8,480 bases of DNA from Oscillospiraceae bacterium (GTDB taxonomy: Bacteria; Bacillota; Clostridia; UBA1381): positions 1 through 8,480 of the forward strand of contig JAFLUR010000087.1 of NCBI GenBank assembly GCA_022508725.1, written 5' to 3'. The translations under genes and the position numbers were made by a program. The notes beneath the pieces were generated by a model that saw only the letters and a list, made by a program, of their open reading frames with translations, searched no databases and had not been told where the DNA came from. Positions 1 to 5,185 of the stretch are shown in pieces (the first letter of the stretch is position 1; each line of letters starts with the position of its first letter).

Positions 1-877
1 TTTTCCCGTTTTCTTCCTTTATATCGGCGTTTGTCGAAAGGAGGGAATAAGCGGAACGGAACTCTTGTCCCGATATTTGCACGCCGCATATTTTAAGTGA
101 GATGATACCGCCCGCGCCGCTGCGTTTTATATCGGAAAATAACGGAGCGTTACGGTCGATACCGTTTATATTTTTCTCCGCGGTTTCCGTGAAGGTTTGA
201 ATATCCGCCTCGTAAACCGAGGTATATTTGGGCGAAAGCTCGTCGCCGGAGCTTGCGACGCTTTGAAGATACGGAACATCCTTTCCCCAAACATCGCCGG
301 CGCTTTCGGTAATTCCGCTTGACGTGGAATGAAAAACCGCATTTATGGGTTTGCCGTCATAAAGCATTACGATATTTTCCGTTGCGGCGGCCGCGTCGGA
401 TATTTTTGCGGCGGTTTGGGGAAGTTCGGCTTGTATATTCCTCCATGCGCTGCAATGCGTATAGTCGGTGCAGATAACCGCGCCGTTATGCTCGGGCGGA
501 ATTGTATGTGTTTTATAATATTCCATGTTATAGAGCAGACAGCTGCGCGCGGCTACGGCTTGAGCCTTGAGAGCCTCGGAATGAAATGAGGACGGCATTT
601 CCGCAAGAACAACGCCTTTGATGTATTCTTCCGTGTTCATAAACTCGGTTTTATCCTCCGATTTGATATATACAGAAACGGAAGAGGGAATGGATTTTGC
701 CGATGCTTCCGCCGATTCGAAAGGATAATTTGCGGAGTCCGGACTTCCCGTCGGAGCTGAATCGTCCGTTTCCGGAGTGAAATTTCCCGGCAGGATGTTT
801 ACCGACGACACCGTAATATACGGAATAAGCAGCATGATCAGCGAAAATGCCGATGCATATATAATTATTTTTTTCAT
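1..877 (-). CDS. spoIID: Stage II sporulation protein D (SpoIID), septal peptidoglycan lytic transglycosylase; 3' end cut by window edge
   Basis: Translating the minus strand from ATG at 877 gives 292 uninterrupted residues up to the left edge. Residues 5-25 form one hydrophobic segment, an N-terminal membrane anchor, followed by a Ser/Pro/Glu-rich linker to about residue 65. The SpoIID core follows: EYIKGVVLAEMPSSF (84-98), ALKAQAVAARS (102-112), FHSTSSGITES (182-192) and PYLQSVASSGDE (202-213). E93 in the AEMP motif aligns with the family's catalytic glutamate. H130, C136, H141 and C142 fit the zinc-ligand spacing I recall for clostridial SpoIID. In the family, the enzyme acts with SpoIIP and SpoIIM to thin septal peptidoglycan so the mother cell membrane can engulf the forespore. 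The start is set by AGGTGA seven bases upstream. The C-terminal part, which in the family holds a GHGxGxSQ motif, lies outside the window. No convincing sigma-E promoter was found upstream. Confidence 0.94.
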   Translation of the reverse strand, partial: MKKIIIYASAFSLIMLLIPYITVSSVNILPGNFTPETDDSAPTGSPDSANYPFESAEASAKSIPSSVSVYIKSEDKTEFMNTEEYIKGVVLAEMPSSFHSEALKAQAVAARSCLLYNMEYYKTHTIPPEHNGAVICTDYTHCSAWRNIQAELPQTAAKISDAAAATENIVMLYDGKPINAVFHSTSSGITESAGDVWGKDVPYLQSVASSGDELSPKYTSVYEADIQTFTETAEKNINGIDRNAPLFSDIKRSGAGGIISLKICGVQISGQEFRSAYSLLSTNADIKEENGK

Positions 878-925
878 AATAAATTCACCTGTATATAATA
901 TGACGGACAGGGTGTATATATGAAT

Positions 926-988
926 AAAAAAACAAACAGGCGGCAAAAATCATATTTTGAGTCTTTGCCCGGAGCCTGTTTGTTTTTT
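926..988 (-). terminator. Strong rho-independent terminator downstream of the secreted-protein gene
   Basis: A perfect 15-bp stem pairs 927-941 with 974-988 and is extended by an inner 6-bp GGCAAA/TTTGCC stem (942-947 with 964-969). Read on the minus strand the stem ends in a run of seven Ts (932-926). It lies 26 bp past the stop of the upstream gene and before spoIID, so it should separate the two transcripts. The A/T tails are symmetric, so it could also work on the plus strand, but no plus-strand gene needs it. Confidence 0.82.
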
Positions 989-1013
989 GTGTTTTCCGCA
1001 AGCGGGAGATATA

Positions 1014-2189
1014 TCAATATGTAATGATCGCAATATCCGTTGCGCAGTCGTCAACGATACGGACAAGCGCGTAGGTATAGTCGCAGTCGCGATCCCATTC
1101 GGATATGTTGTCGCGGTCGTCAAAATATGCTTTGGGTATTGCCGATTTCCTTATATAAGACGGTTTTTGTATCGACACATCATTTGCATTGTCCGCATCT
1201 ATTCCGTAAACGCAGGTGTTTTTGTCAAAATCGATGTCAAAGGAATGATTTGATTTTCCGTCCGCACCTCTGAGCGTAAATGACGATGAATTTTTATCGG
1301 TTATAACGCCGAACGCATATTTGACGCGCGAATTGTTTTTGCTGCCGTAAAGGAGAACACTGTCGCCGCTGTAAGCGCTCGGAACATAATTTTTTGAATA
1401 CAGATATTCAAAGCTTGATCCGTAATCCTTGCCGGAGGTGAGTATGTCCTTTGACGGCGGGCGCATAACGAGTACGAGATCGTTTATTTTACCGGATAAA
1501 CTCGATTTGACGGAGATTATATCCCCTTCCTTTAATGCGCCTGCCTCCGAGCCTGTGACAAACGGTCCGATTTCCGGGGCGGAGCTTATATATACATCAG
1601 GTTCGATATAGAATATACGTTCCCTACCCTGATACAATACGTTGACATTATACATTATCTCATCATCGATGATGGTTTTTGTGACCTTTTCAACCACCGC
1701 AAACGCGCTGACCGCGTCGATCTCTTTGGGATAAACCGGATTAAGCGTTATCTCGGGAGTCGCCGACTGTTCGGGTACAGCCGTCGGTTTTGGGGATGCC
1801 GATTGTTCCGGTGAAGCTGTCGGCTCAGGGGAGTCGGCAGGCGCGGCGGATTCATCCGGACTTTTTTCCGGAAGCTCCGGTTCGCGAACGGACGGAACCG
1901 CGTTTATAATTTCGCCGCTCTCAAACAGAATGATCTTTGCGGTATCGCCCTTTGAGGCAATATCGCTGCCGACTGTTATATAAAAGCCGTCGTCCGCGGT
2001 CTTTTCTATCGTATAAAGTCCGCAATAGGACAGAGCCCCGCCGGAAAACAAAGCCAGAGCCGCCGTGTCCTCCGAATAAGCCGCCGGAATTTCGTATGTA
2101 ACTTCGGTTTGTTCCCGGGCAGCCGCGGAAAGCCCGACGGAAAGACCGAAAATTGCGGCGGAAAGAATGAGTATTATTGATTTTTTCAT
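1014..2189 (-). CDS. Secreted protein with proline-rich linker and two beta-rich modules, function unknown
   Basis: 391 residues. A Sec signal peptide covers residues 1-24: MKKS, a hydrophobic core, then AAA before a probable cleavage site. A small N-terminal region (25-100) is followed by a Pro/Ser/Glu/Thr-rich linker (about 103-154) built from loose SPEP/SPEQ/VPEQ-type units. Two modules of similar predicted beta-strand pattern follow: 162-242 ends in EGDIISVKSSLSGKINDLVL, and 291-390 ends in ALVRIVDDCATDIAII. The phrase 'GD-I-V-x-GKI-D-L-V' recalls beta modules in clostridial envelope proteins, but I cannot name a family. ATG 2189 is chosen because GGAGG lies nine bases upstream; an in-frame TTG at 2198 would abut that Shine-Dalgarno sequence directly. 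The protein is probably released or held in the envelope. The gene is apparently monocistronic: a promoter-like region lies before it and a strong terminator after it. Confidence 0.85.
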   Translation of the reverse strand: MKKSIILILSAAIFGLSVGLSAAAREQTEVTYEIPAAYSEDTAALALFSGGALSYCGLYTIEKTADDGFYITVGSDIASKGDTAKIILFESGEIINAVPSVREPELPEKSPDESAAPADSPEPTASPEQSASPKPTAVPEQSATPEITLNPVYPKEIDAVSAFAVVEKVTKTIIDDEIMYNVNVLYQGRERIFYIEPDVYISSAPEIGPFVTGSEAGALKEGDIISVKSSLSGKINDLVLVMRPPSKDILTSGKDYGSSFEYLYSKNYVPSAYSGDSVLLYGSKNNSRVKYAFGVITDKNSSSFTLRGADGKSNHSFDIDFDKNTCVYGIDADNANDVSIQKPSYIRKSAIPKAYFDDRDNISEWDRDCDYTYALVRIVDDCATDIAIITY

Positions 2190-2214
2190 AAAAAACAACC
2201 TCCGTTTCTTTACG

Positions 2215-2256
2215 GCGGTAAAATTTATTACCGCATATTTTTAAATATATATTATA
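2215..2256 (-). promoter_or_regulatory. Candidate promoter -10 and palindrome upstream of the secreted-protein gene
   Basis: On the minus strand TATAAT lies at 2256-2251 inside CATATAAT, with no good TTGACA at the expected spacing. About ten bases past the likely transcription start is a perfect inverted repeat, GCGGTAA-N6-TTACCGC (2234-2228 with 2221-2215). It ends 11 bases before the GGAGG Shine-Dalgarno sequence. It could be an operator overlapping the transcription start or a 5'-end mRNA hairpin. CATATAAT is also close to a sigma-E -10 sequence, but the -35 does not support that. Confidence 0.35.
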
Positions 2257-2285
2257 TGACGTAAGTTTTCGTAAAAATGTTTCCG

Positions 2286-2309
2286 AAAAATACTGTTTTC
2301 CCGTATTTT
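2286..2309 (-). terminator. Weak candidate terminator after the DUF815 ATPase gene
   Basis: AAAATAC (2309-2303 on the minus strand) pairs with GTATTTT (2293-2287) across a nine-base loop. The hairpin begins four bases past the stop codon. The stem is seven pairs with only one G-C and the T run is short, so it may end transcription only partly. Confidence 0.3.
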
Positions 2310-2312
2310 CAG

Positions 2313-3464
2313 TCATTCCGAGTATTCGGCGATAACCGATTCGACGAACTGCTTTGCGCATCTTCCCGAAAAACCGCTGTTGTTCATTTCCCAAATAAGA
2401 GCCCTTCTTTCGATATCGGGGGTCATATCTATCGATTTTTGAGCAAGAAGCGATTTGACAATATCAAGATATCCGCTCCGGTTGGGCGATGAAAAGACCA
2501 GCTTTATTCCGAAGCGCTCCGACAGAGAAGCGATTTCCTGCCGCTGATCGTTTTTATGGACCTCCCCGCCCTCTCTTTCCGACCATGTTTCCTTTATAAG
2601 GTGGCGTCTGTTGGATGTTGCGTATACAATAACATTACGGGGCATTGCGCTCAGCTGTCCTTCCATCGAAATTTTGAGTGCGTGGTAATCGGGATCGCCG
2701 CTTTCAAAGGTAAGGTCATCAAGAAAAAGTATATATTTGTGCGGCGATACGGAAAGCTCATCGATAAGCTTCTGCATATTGCGAATATGCTGTTTGGGAA
2801 GCTCAGCCATTCTCAGTCCGTCCCGGCAGAACATATTCAGCAATGCCTTTACCGATGATGATTTTCCGGTGCCGCGGTCGCCGACGAGCAGAACATTGTT
2901 TGCGTGTCCTCCTCCGATGAATGCCTTTGTATTGGATATAAGCATATTTTTTTGATGATCTATGCCTATAAGAGAATCAAAGGATACGGGGTCGGCTGAA
3001 GCTATTCCTTCAAGCGCTCCGTCATATTTGAACGCGGTGTATTTTGCTTTTATGCCCGTTCCGAAATTGCGGTAATGCGTGATGAGCTTATCGAGAAATT
3101 CACGCGGCTGTTTTGATGAAGTAAGCGATTTTATCGAATCGCGGTATCCGGAATAAAAACCGGTCTCATTTCCGGAAGGGTTGTATGCAATCGAATCGAA
3201 TACGGGAAGTATTTCGGAGAATATACATTCCGTGTCGGTGAGAGCGGCGTTATACAGGCTGTCACCGATCTTTTTGTTTTGTATCGCAAGCGAGGAAAGT
3301 ATATTGTTGTCGTTTGCGATAAGCGAAACGATATATTCCCGTCCCGCATTCGAGGTCACGGATTCGGTTTCCGCAAATTTTATAACATCGCGCAGGCGCG
3401 ATTTTGTATTTTTTTCGGAAACGCCGGCATTGTCCGAAAGATTGTCGAATATAAGAAGCTCCAT
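2313..3464 (-). CDS. DUF815-family AAA+ ATPase
   Basis: 383 residues, cytoplasmic, no membrane segments. The N-terminal 160 residues are poorly conserved and mostly helical. The AAA+ core begins at SFDSLIGIDHQKNMLISNT (161-179). It has Walker A GDRGTGKSS (195-203), Walker B ILFLDDL (245-251), sensor 1 ATSNRRHL (282-289), the arginine-finger segment LSERFG (314-319, R317) and a sensor-2-like SGR (366-368). This order and wording is typical of DUF815 (PF05673), a widespread bacterial ATPase family whose cellular role is not well established. ATG 3464 is the only start available: the frame is closed upstream by TGA at 3524-3522, and no other ATG, GTG or TTG lies between. The Shine-Dalgarno sequence GAAAGG is present but twelve bases away, which is long. 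A 162-bp fold-back element ends 34 bp upstream, so the native 5' region may be altered. Confidence 0.9.
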   Translation of the reverse strand: MELLIFDNLSDNAGVSEKNTKSRLRDVIKFAETESVTSNAGREYIVSLIANDNNILSSLAIQNKKIGDSLYNAALTDTECIFSEILPVFDSIAYNPSGNETGFYSGYRDSIKSLTSSKQPREFLDKLITHYRNFGTGIKAKYTAFKYDGALEGIASADPVSFDSLIGIDHQKNMLISNTKAFIGGGHANNVLLVGDRGTGKSSSVKALLNMFCRDGLRMAELPKQHIRNMQKLIDELSVSPHKYILFLDDLTFESGDPDYHALKISMEGQLSAMPRNVIVYATSNRRHLIKETWSEREGGEVHKNDQRQEIASLSERFGIKLVFSSPNRSGYLDIVKSLLAQKSIDMTPDIERRALIWEMNNSGFSGRCAKQFVESVIAEYSE

Positions 3465-3498
3465 GATAAAACCAAGCCTTTCTGTCCGCGTATATTCA

Positions 3499-3660
3499 GA
3501 GCCTGTTTCTGCATCCTCCGATCATCATCTTTTTGGCATATTTTTCCTCCGGCTTTGCCCGAAATTTTTGAAATATACAAAGTATTTCCGCAAATCCGGG
3601 ACTTTGCCGGCAGAAAAATCCACTCAAAAATCCGATGATTTCCGGGTACTGAACAGGCTC
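3499..3660. mobile_element. MITE-like fold-back element, complete copy
   Basis: A 162-bp non-coding segment is bounded by the inverted ends GAGCCTGTT (3499-3507) and AACAGGCTC (3652-3660). The two arms stay imperfectly complementary inward, sharing ATCATC, TTTTTG, ATTTTTC and CCGGC blocks. They meet at a perfect GAAATA/TATTTC hairpin (3570-3575 with 3583-3588), centred where the element's midpoint falls. The outermost 54 bp of its right end recurs, inverted, at 8427-8480 with 47 of 54 bases identical, so it is a dispersed repeat. Flanking trinucleotides are TCA on the left and TTA on the right, a possible decayed TNA target duplication. The ends remind me of IS5-group elements, from memory only. 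It contains no gene. A structured RNA or intergenic repeat of another kind is the main alternative. Confidence 0.7.
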
Positions 3661-3722
3661 TTACAAATTCCCGCGCTTTACCGCGGACGGATAAGGCAAG
3701 AATTATTCGGTTATATTGTTGT

Positions 3723-3772
3723 AAAAAAAAGGACGTCAATTATGACACTCGATCGTATCGGAATTGGCGTCC
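3723..3772 (-). terminator. Rho-independent terminator of tRNA-Ser
   Basis: On the minus strand GGACGCCAATT (3772-3762) pairs with AATTGACGTCC (3741-3731), eleven pairs with one G-U. Eight Ts follow directly (3730-3723). It begins six bases past the tRNA 3' end, so the tRNA is a single-gene transcription unit. Confidence 0.88.
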
Positions 3773-3777
3773 GGTTA

Positions 3778-3865
3778 TGGAGGAAAGGATGGGATTTGAA
3801 CCCACGGATGCGTTAACATCACAGCATTTCCAATGCTGCGCCTTAAGCCGCTCGGCCACCTCTCC
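3778..3865 (-). tRNA. trnS: tRNA-Ser (anticodon GGA)
   Basis: The 88-nt sequence folds as a type II tRNA. The acceptor arms are GGAGAGG (3865-3859) and CCTTTCC (3788-3782), with one G-U pair. A standard D arm follows. The anticodon arm is CAGCA-TTGGAAA-TGCTG, with GGA reading UCC and UCU. The variable arm is long, with a GATG/CATC stem, as expected for serine, and the T loop is TTCAAAT. CCA is encoded (3780-3778). The discriminator base is U (complement of 3781), whereas bacterial tRNA-Ser normally has G73. A strong promoter and terminator flank it. Confidence 0.96.
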
Positions 3866-3877
3866 AAACACTATAGT

Positions 3878-3906
3878 ATTATAACATATCCGGACAAGGA
3901 AGTCAA
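3878..3906 (-). promoter_or_regulatory. Sigma-A promoter of tRNA-Ser
   Basis: TTGACT (3906-3901), a 17-bp spacer and TATAAT (3883-3878) lie on the minus strand, with a TG at the extended -10 position. Expected initiation is near 3871, about six bases before the mature tRNA 5' end. It is a near-consensus promoter, as usual for stable RNA genes. Confidence 0.92.
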
Positions 3907-3914
3907 GCATTTTT

Positions 3915-3951
3915 AAAAAATTTTGACGGAAATCAATTTTGCTTGTCAAAA
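3915..3951 (-). terminator. Candidate terminator of the CHR transporter pair
   Basis: On the minus strand TTTTGAC (3951-3945) pairs perfectly with GTCAAAA (3927-3921) across a 17-base loop, followed by six Ts (3920-3915). The stop codon of the second transporter gene lies within the stem. The stem is AT-rich with only two G-C pairs, so strength is uncertain, but its position between this gene and the tRNA promoter fits. Confidence 0.5.
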
Positions 3952-4524
3952 CACAAATATTCCGACGACTGCCATTGCGATCAGGATAAAAATAGGGTTG
4001 ATCTTTGTTTTCAAAAGCAGCAGAAATGCCGCAATAAATATAATAAGGCTTTTGATATCCACAGCCGAGGCGGGGGAAGAGATAAGGGTTTTGAAAAATT
4101 CCGCGTTGATGCCGCTTTTGAAAACGGAGGTTTGGGCGACGGACATTGCCGCATATACTATCATTCCCATGACCGCGGGGCGAACGCAGTAGAATATCGA
4201 TTTTTTCACCGGATTTTCATTGAATTTGAAAAAGAATTTCGATATTATCAGCACAAGTATAAACGACGGCAGAATAACGCCCGAGGTCGCGCAGAAGGCG
4301 CCCGCGATACCTGCCGTCCGATGCCCCACAAAGGTTGCGGCATTTATCGCGATGGGACCGGGAGTTATTTCGGTTACGGCTATGATATCGTAAAATTCCG
4401 AAGGGGTTATCCAACCGTACTTCAATATCTCATCCTGAATAAGCGGTATCATTGCATATCCGCCGCCGAAACAGAAAAGACCCAGTTTAAAAAATACCGA
4501 AAACAATGTTATAAGTTCACTCAT
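3946..4524 (-). CDS. chrA: CHR-family (chromate-transporter-type) half-size membrane protein, second of pair
   Basis: 192 residues and strongly hydrophobic, with about five to six membrane segments. It carries the two hallmarks of CHR (PF02417) domains: an N-terminal FCFGGGYAMIPL (18-28) and PGPIAIN (55-61), followed by GVILPSF (82-88). Known members of the family move chromate out of the cell or take part in anion transport. Single-domain versions are normally encoded in adjacent pairs and are thought to act together. The start ATG overlaps the upstream gene's end by eight bases (ATGAGTGA), with GAGG five bases before it, which suggests translational coupling. In an anaerobic gut-type bacterium the real substrate need not be chromate; the sequence cannot decide this. 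Confidence 0.9.
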   Translation of the reverse strand: MSELITLFSVFFKLGLFCFGGGYAMIPLIQDEILKYGWITPSEFYDIIAVTEITPGPIAINAATFVGHRTAGIAGAFCATSGVILPSFILVLIISKFFFKFNENPVKKSIFYCVRPAVMGMIVYAAMSVAQTSVFKSGINAEFFKTLISSPASAVDIKSLIIFIAAFLLLLKTKINPIFILIAMAVVGIFVF

Positions 4525-5110
4525 GCTTACCTCGCTTCACAAAATAACATACAATTCCTGCAACGATCGCGGCAATGATAACCGTTATTGCGCTTAGCTT
4601 GAAAGCATAGAGCGCGATAAAGGAAAGGAGTGCGATCGCAAATGTGAACCGGTCGGGGATCGTGTCCTTTGCAAGCTTTACGGCGGCATAGAGTATAAGA
4701 GCCGTTACGGCAGCTCTTACCGCGCAAAAGGCTTTTTGCACATAAACAATATCCTTAAATCCGGAGAAAAATGCCGAGATCAGCATTATTACGGCAAATG
4801 CGGGGAATACCACGCCGAGCGTTCCCGCCGCGGCTCCCTTTATTCCGTATATCCGGTAGCCGATGATACCTATTGAATTAACGGCTACCGAACCCGGCAT
4901 TGACTGCGATACCGAAAATATATCGACAATTTCTTCTGAAGTGACCCATTTGTATTTGGTAACGACTTCGCGCATGATAAACGGCATCATGGCGAACCCG
5001 CCGCCGAAAGAAACGCATCCGATTTTGAAGAATATCATAAACAGCCTGAAAAAACTCGGTTTTACTGTTTTCTCGTTTTCGGCCGTATATGGTTTTTCCG
5101 ACCTGCTCAT
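4517..5110 (-). CDS. chrA: CHR-family (chromate-transporter-type) half-size membrane protein, first of pair
   Basis: 197 residues. A charged cytoplasmic tail (1-18) precedes the CHR domain, with VSFGGGFAMMPF (33-44), MPGSVAVN (71-78), GVVFPAF (99-105) and several hydrophobic segments to the Lys-rich end RGKHE. It is a paralogous half of the neighbouring protein, as usual for two-gene CHR transporters. ATG 5110 is preferred over ATG 5125 because GGGAGG lies five bases before it; the 5125 start would put that sequence inside the coding region and has no Shine-Dalgarno of its own. The 75-nt gap to the upstream large gene holds a GC-rich palindrome, CGGCGCGCCG, without a T run, and no clear promoter, so co-transcription with that gene is possible. 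Confidence 0.9.
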   Translation of the reverse strand: MSRSEKPYTAENEKTVKPSFFRLFMIFFKIGCVSFGGGFAMMPFIMREVVTKYKWVTSEEIVDIFSVSQSMPGSVAVNSIGIIGYRIYGIKGAAAGTLGVVFPAFAVIMLISAFFSGFKDIVYVQKAFCAVRAAVTALILYAAVKLAKDTIPDRFTFAIALLSFIALYAFKLSAITVIIAAIVAGIVCYFVKRGKHE

Positions 5111-5185
5111 ATGACCCTCCCGCATATTTTTTATGTTTCCGGTTTATGTCGATCGGCGGCGCGCCGGCATTTGACCCGTACGACA

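Noticed and set aside
901..912. GTCATATT upstream of spoIID, resembling a sigma-E -35 element
   Set aside because: The matching -10 would fall inside the coding region and no CATACAAT-like sequence is present at 13-15 bp, so it is probably chance in AT-rich DNA.
926..988. GAGCCTGTTT inside the terminator stem, identical to the fold-back element end, suggesting a third shortened copy
   Set aside because: The arms are in the opposite orientation to the element (GCCTGTTT reads outward instead of inward), and the interior does not align well. The hairpin with its T run is fully explained as a terminator.
1921..2394. 157-codon minus-strand frame overlapping the secreted-protein gene and the ATPase gene end
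   Set aside because: It is rich in Arg and Gly, has no Shine-Dalgarno sequence, and crosses the 3' end of one supported gene and the signal peptide of another in a different frame.
3666..3722. Possible attachment site or tRNA 3'-end duplication downstream of tRNA-Ser
   Set aside because: No repeat of the tRNA 3' end is visible between the tRNA and the ATPase gene, and no integrase is present.
3181..3816. 211-codon plus-strand open frame across the start of the ATPase gene, the fold-back element and the tRNA
   Set aside because: It is antisense to a clear DUF815 gene and to the tRNA, has no family resemblance, and its composition reflects the complementary strand.
3943..4578. 211-codon plus-strand open frame opposite the CHR transporter genes
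   Set aside because: It is antisense to a well-supported transporter, and its His/Arg/Tyr-rich product looks like a reading-frame shadow.
5157..5166. CGGCGCGCCG palindrome between the large secreted gene and the CHR pair, as a terminator
   Set aside because: There is no T run on either side and no room for a loop, so it is not a rho-independent terminator.
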